DNA of 17,540 bases, from assembly GCA_016764035.1 (NCBI GenBank), contig JAESSQ010000271.1, positions 1 through 17,540 of the forward strand, written 5' to 3'. Origin of the DNA: Gammaproteobacteria bacterium. GTDB lineage: Bacteria; Pseudomonadota; Gammaproteobacteria; SZUA-229. This document shows, piece by piece, positions 14,794-17,540 of this stretch (positions are counted from its first letter, which is position 1; every line of letters starts with the position of its first letter). The notes under the pieces are model-generated. The model was not told the DNA's origin. It was given only the letters and a program-made list of their open reading frames with translations, and ran no database searches. Both the position numbers and the translations under genes were made by a program.

Positions 14794-16164
14794 ATGGGCA
14801 ATAATCGCACTTCAATTCATGGTCAGTGGACGAGCCGAACGGTATTTATTCTTGCCGCCACCGGCTCTGCAGTGGGTCTCGGAAATATCTGGAAATTTCC
14901 TTACATTACCGGTGAAAATGGTGGTGGTACTTTTGTACTGGTTTATTTGTTGTGTATTGCACTGATCGGTATTCCTATTATGATGGCAGAAATCATGATT
15001 GGGCGCCGTGGTAAGCAAAGCCCGATTAATACCATGGCGGCGCTGGCGAAAGAAGAGCGGCGTAATCCCTCCTGGGTCTGGTTAGGCTGGATGGGCGTTG
15101 CTGCAGGCTTTTTAATCCTTTCGTATTACAGTGTTATTGCCGGTTGGGCGATGTCTTATGTATTTCGAACCGCAGGCGGTATGTTTCTCGGTGTTACAGC
15201 GGATGGTGCAAACAGTATATTCACAGAACTGGTTAGTGATCCGGAGCGTTTGCTGGCGTGGCACACCATCTTTATGGTGATAACGATAATGGTGGTGGCG
15301 CGCGGCGTGAAAGATGGTATCGAAAAAGCGGTTACTTTATTGATGCCATTGTTGTTTGGCTTTTTACTTTTAATCGTTATTTACGCTATGTCGACGGGGT
15401 ACTTTATGGACGGCATTCGTTTTCTGTTTACCCCCGGCCCCATCGATGGCAAAGGCATTCTAATTGCTATGGGGCATGCATTTTTTACCTTGAGCCTTGG
15501 CATGGGTGCGATTATGGTTTACGGTTCTTACTTGTCAGATCAGCATTCTATCGCTCAGGCCGCCATTTTAATCGCCCTGGCAGATACTGTTGTGGCTTTG
15601 CTAGCGGGTATGGCCATTTTCCCTATCGTGTTTGCAAACGGTTTGGAGCCAGGAGCAGGGCCTGGATTGATATTTCAGACGCTACCTATAGCCTTTGGTC
15701 ACATGGATGGAGGCACACTGATTGGTGTTATGTTCTTCGTGTTACTGGTGTTTGCTGCCTGGACATCAGCGATATCACTTATCGAGCCGGCCGTTGCTTA
15801 CATGGTAGAAAACAAAGGTTATAGTCGTATATATGCGTCAATAAGCATTGGTTTTTTTACCTGGTTTGTCGGGCTAGGAACAGTATTTTCCTTTAATATT
15901 TGGAAAGACAAAACATTAACTATTCCCTTTTTATTCGAGAAACTAACGTTCTTCGATACGCTGGATTATTTGACAGCCAACATTATGTTACCGCTAGGTG
16001 GCCTTTTTATAGCGATTTTTGCTGCATGGGTAATGCGTGAACAATCAACACGTGAAGAACTAGCTACTTTCCCAATAATCTATAAACTATGGCGCGTTCT
16101 GGTTCGATACATTACGCCTCTGGCGGTGATGGTTGTATTTTTGAAAGCGGTTGGTGCTATCTGA
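14794..16164 (+). CDS. Sodium-dependent transporter, neurotransmitter:sodium symporter (NSS/SLC6, LeuT-like) family
   Basis: An inner-membrane Na+ symporter that probably imports an amino acid or similar solute. The protein is 456 residues with about 11 hydrophobic segments, as in bacterial Tyt1/MhsT rather than 12 as in LeuT. The unwound TM1 signature GSAVGLGNIWKFPY is at 24-37, followed by ENGGG at 41-45. TM6 is recognisable in AFFTLSLGMGAIMVYGSYL and TM8 in FAAWTSAISLIEP, which contributes to the sodium sites. A lysine (K34) replaces the arginine of the LeuT outer gate. Substrate cannot be read from sequence. The start at 14794 is fixed by an in-frame stop just upstream (14782-14784); the ribosome-binding site is weak (TGAG). 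It sits between smpB and ratA and is followed after 34 bases by ratA. Confidence 0.93.
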   Translation: MGNNRTSIHGQWTSRTVFILAATGSAVGLGNIWKFPYITGENGGGTFVLVYLLCIALIGIPIMMAEIMIGRRGKQSPINTMAALAKEERRNPSWVWLGWMGVAAGFLILSYYSVIAGWAMSYVFRTAGGMFLGVTADGANSIFTELVSDPERLLAWHTIFMVITIMVVARGVKDGIEKAVTLLMPLLFGFLLLIVIYAMSTGYFMDGIRFLFTPGPIDGKGILIAMGHAFFTLSLGMGAIMVYGSYLSDQHSIAQAAILIALADTVVALLAGMAIFPIVFANGLEPGAGPGLIFQTLPIAFGHMDGGTLIGVMFFVLLVFAAWTSAISLIEPAVAYMVENKGYSRIYASISIGFFTWFVGLGTVFSFNIWKDKTLTIPFLFEKLTFFDTLDYLTANIMLPLGGLFIAIFAAWVMREQSTREELATFPIIYKLWRVLVRYITPLAVMVVFLKAVGAI

Positions 16165-16198
16165 AAAGCTACACCGGCGAGGTATCGTAATAAATTGT

Positions 16199-16642
16199 AT
16201 GTCTCATATTAAACGCAATGCGCTGGTGCATTATTCACCGGCAGAAATGTACCATTTGGTTAATGATGTCGCGGGTTACTCATCGTTTTTACCCTGGTGT
16301 CGTTCATCTTCGGTAATAAGCGAGAGCGACACAGAAATGGTTGCATCGGTAGAAATTGCTAAAGGTGTATTAAATAAATCGTTCACAACAAATAACCGAT
16401 TGTTCAAAAACAACCGAATAGAACTGCAATTGGTTGATGGGCCTTTTAAGCGTTTAAGTGGTTATTGGCAATTTGATGCGCTTAAAACTGATAATGCATG
16501 TCGGGTAATGCTCGAACTGAACTTTGAATTTGATAATGCGATGATGTCTATAGCGGCGAAACCCATATTTACGCAAATAGCGAATTCATTGGTTGATTCA
16601 TTTTGCAAACGTGCCGCTGTTGTTTATGGCGAGAGAGGGTAA
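16199..16642 (+). CDS. ratA: RatA-type START/polyketide-cyclase domain protein
   Basis: A 147-residue single START-like (SRPBCC) domain protein matching E. coli RatA (YfjG). RatA was reported to bind 50S subunits and block 70S association; it is also the bacterial relative of Coq10, which binds quinones, so the real role is debated. Visible conserved parts are the N-terminus ALVHYSPAEMYHLVNDVAGY, FLPWC at 30-34, SFTTNN and LVDGPFKRL at 78-86. I start at the ATG at 16199, which matches the E. coli N-terminus; the open frame extends to 16151 but the extra 16 residues have no family counterpart and no Shine-Dalgarno. The stop is 5 bases before the rnfH start. Confidence 0.92.
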   Translation: MSHIKRNALVHYSPAEMYHLVNDVAGYSSFLPWCRSSSVISESDTEMVASVEIAKGVLNKSFTTNNRLFKNNRIELQLVDGPFKRLSGYWQFDALKTDNACRVMLELNFEFDNAMMSIAAKPIFTQIANSLVDSFCKRAAVVYGERG

Positions 16643-16647
16643 TATAG

Positions 16648-16956
16648 GTGTTGGAAAATGAACGTATAAACATAGAAGTAGCTTATGCCACGCCAGAGAA
16701 ACAACTTATCCGCACCATTAAAGTGGATTTGGGTGCGACGGTTGAAACTGCGATTGCGCAGTCAGGCATTATGATGGGTTTCCCTGAGTCGTCAATAGAA
16801 GGTGCCAAAGTAGGTATCTTTGGCAAAATAACGGCGATGAGTACCGTTTTGTCGGACGGTGATCGTGTCGAAATATACCAACCATTAATTGCTGACCCCA
16901 AAGAAGTTAGGCGAAAACGCGCAGCGGAGGGCAAGAAAATGAAGAAAGGTGGTTGA
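16648..16956 (+). CDS. RnfH family protein (RatB, UPF0125), ubiquitin-like fold
   Basis: A 102-residue protein of the RnfH/UPF0125 family with a predicted beta-grasp fold. The family core is clear: INIEVAYATPEKQ at 8-20, KVGIFGK at 54-60, GDRVEIYQPLIADPKEVRRK at 71-90, followed by a basic tail. It starts with GTG at 16648, supported by GAGAGG about 8 bases upstream inside the ratA 3' end. The pair with ratA is widely conserved and is called ratAB, but ratB has no proven toxin or antitoxin function, and the genes do not look like a classical toxin-antitoxin module. The stop codon lies in a 9-base-pair stem-loop. Confidence 0.92.
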   Translation: MLENERINIEVAYATPEKQLIRTIKVDLGATVETAIAQSGIMMGFPESSIEGAKVGIFGKITAMSTVLSDGDRVEIYQPLIADPKEVRRKRAAEGKKMKKGG

Positions 16957-16980
16957 TGGTTTGTTAAGTGAAAACCATCA
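16954..16980 (+). terminator. Stem-loop at the end of rnfH, candidate terminator
   Basis: TGATGGTTT (16954-16962) pairs perfectly with AAACCATCA (16972-16980) over a 9-base loop. The stem begins with the rnfH stop codon and lies between convergent rnfH and bamE. There is only a short TATTT after it, so termination may need help from Rho. Confidence 0.4.
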
Positions 16981-17027
16981 TATTTAAACCATTCTTACAG
17001 TAATAACTCTTACCTTGTATTGTTTTC

Positions 17028-17411
17028 TTAAGGCTCTATGTACTGTGAGTCATCGATTTTAATCAAAATGTCATCTTCGAAATACAGTGTCAGCAGTGAT
17101 TTTCTAACAAAGCCTTTGTTGGGAATAAAACGAAAGATGTAATCCCAACGTTGATTATGGAAGGGGTCAGATAACATGGGCGACCCCATAATTCTTCGAA
17201 CCTCATCCTTTCTCATGCCTAGTGTAATGCTTTCTAATTGCGCAAGTTTGATGGTGTTGCCTTGTTGTAGGTCCAGCCTATGTGGTTCAGGCAGCCATCC
17301 GGCACAAGCACTAAGCACAATGGTACAGAAGATGACTGTTACTACGGGTGCCTGAGTAATAAAAAATCGGCAGTGTTTATTCCAAAGGAGGTGCATGGTA
17401 AATAATTTCAT
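17028..17411 (-). CDS. bamE: Outer membrane protein assembly factor BamE (SmpA/OmlA lipoprotein)
   Basis: BamE is a lipoprotein of the BAM complex that inserts beta-barrel proteins into the outer membrane. The 127-residue precursor has a hydrophobic signal segment ending in the lipobox LSAC (33-36), so the mature lipoprotein starts at Cys36. Conserved family parts are QGN (50-52), ITLGMRKDEV (62-71), GSPMLSDPF (76-84), and W89/Y91 before FRFIPNKG. The signal peptide is long with a start at 17411; an in-frame ATG at 17396 (residue 6) is also possible. Neither has a clear Shine-Dalgarno. It is divergent from fur, the standard gammaproteobacterial arrangement. A TATGAT (17439-17444, minus) is a weak -10 candidate. 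Confidence 0.94.
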   Translation of the reverse strand: MKLFTMHLLWNKHCRFFITQAPVVTVIFCTIVLSACAGWLPEPHRLDLQQGNTIKLAQLESITLGMRKDEVRRIMGSPMLSDPFHNQRWDYIFRFIPNKGFVRKSLLTLYFEDDILIKIDDSQYIEP

Positions 17412-17520
17412 ATTAAATTGATGCTAGTGGTTCTGGGTATCATAAACGTGGTTAAATGGTGTTGACCTTAAAAAGCGGAAATACTACCGCATATGACCAA
17501 CAGAATCAGTAGAAAGTTTT

Positions 17521-17540
17521 ATGGAATCAAGTGATTTAAA
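17521..17540 (+). CDS. fur: Ferric uptake regulator Fur, first codons only (cut by window edge)
   Basis: The window ends with ATG GAA TCA AGT GAT TTA AA, giving MESSDL and a probable Lys. This matches the usual Fur N-terminus (MxSSDLKKAGLK in many gammaproteobacteria), and fur is the expected divergent neighbour of bamE. Only six full codons are visible, so the call rests on this short match plus context. Upstream, TTGACC at 17462-17467 is a possible -35 without a good -10; I found no clear Fur box. Confidence 0.75.

Noticed and set aside
15258..15824. A 188-codon open frame on the plus strand inside the sodium symporter gene
   Set aside because: It runs in another frame of a clearly coding membrane protein, its translation is rich in Arg, Tyr, His and Cys as frame-shifted reads usually are, and it has no recognisable motif or own ribosome-binding site.
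16199..16956. ratA-rnfH (ratAB) as a toxin-antitoxin system
   Set aside because: The historical name suggests it, but both are conserved housekeeping-type genes with no evidence here of an antitoxin, operator or mobile context; RatA also belongs to the Coq10 lineage.
17462..17495. Promoter for fur from TTGACC at 17462
   Set aside because: No acceptable -10 lies 16-18 bases downstream (TACCGC at 17485); TACTAC and CATATG occur at the wrong distance.
1..17540. CRISPR arrays, insertion sequences, prophage genes or attachment sites
   Set aside because: No regularly spaced repeats, transposase- or integrase-like proteins or terminal inverted repeats were seen on either strand; every long frame fits a chromosomal gene.

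Overview
The window looks like a core chromosomal segment of a moderately AT-rich gammaproteobacterium, probably aquatic or marine. The reasons are the NQR sodium pump, a PurB-RoxA-GNAT cluster, the RatA-RnfH-BamE-Fur neighbourhood, an MltD-type lytic transglycosylase with LysM repeats, and a GAF/HD-GYP signalling protein. I cannot place it below class; a Thiotrichales/Piscirickettsiaceae-like lineage is only a guess. All identities come from reading motifs and recalled family sequences, not from a search.

Layout. 1-1804 (+): the 3' end of the nqr operon (nqrF, cut at its 5' end; nqrM; a stand-alone CBS-pair protein). 2032-3051 (+): pyrD. 3070-6682 (-): a cluster read from purB through roxA and a GNAT acetyltransferase to a DUF7931-type protein. 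6808-9868 (+): fumC, divergent from purB, then a GAF/HD-GYP phosphodiesterase. 9996-12732 (-): mltD followed by a double cNMP-binding/rhodanese protein. 12859-14053 (+): rnhA and dnaQ. 14070-14549 (-): smpB. 14794-16956 (+): an NSS-family sodium symporter, ratA and rnfH/ratB. 17028-17411 (-): bamE. 17521-17540 (+): the first codons of fur.

How the genes connect. NQR expels Na+ while oxidising NADH, and the NSS protein would spend that gradient on solute uptake. PurB makes fumarate and the divergent FumC hydrates it; PyrD feeds electrons to the same quinone pool as NQR. RoxA, SmpB and RatA all act at the ribosome. The HD-GYP protein and the cNMP/rhodanese protein are adjacent, convergent signalling genes.

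There are no insertion sequences, phage genes, CRISPR arrays, rRNA genes or tRNA genes that I can see, and no gene-free stretch reaches 300 bases (the longest are 14550-14793 and 1805-2031). This is mostly a conserved housekeeping region and I do not see a clear new defence or mobile system. The points most worth a second look are the DUF7931-type protein, which resembles a phospholipase-D-like fold without its catalytic motif, the HTH-less cNMP/rhodanese fusion, the roughly 110-residue insert inside the HD-GYP domain, and the CBS protein in the nqr operon where apbE is missing between nqrF and nqrM.
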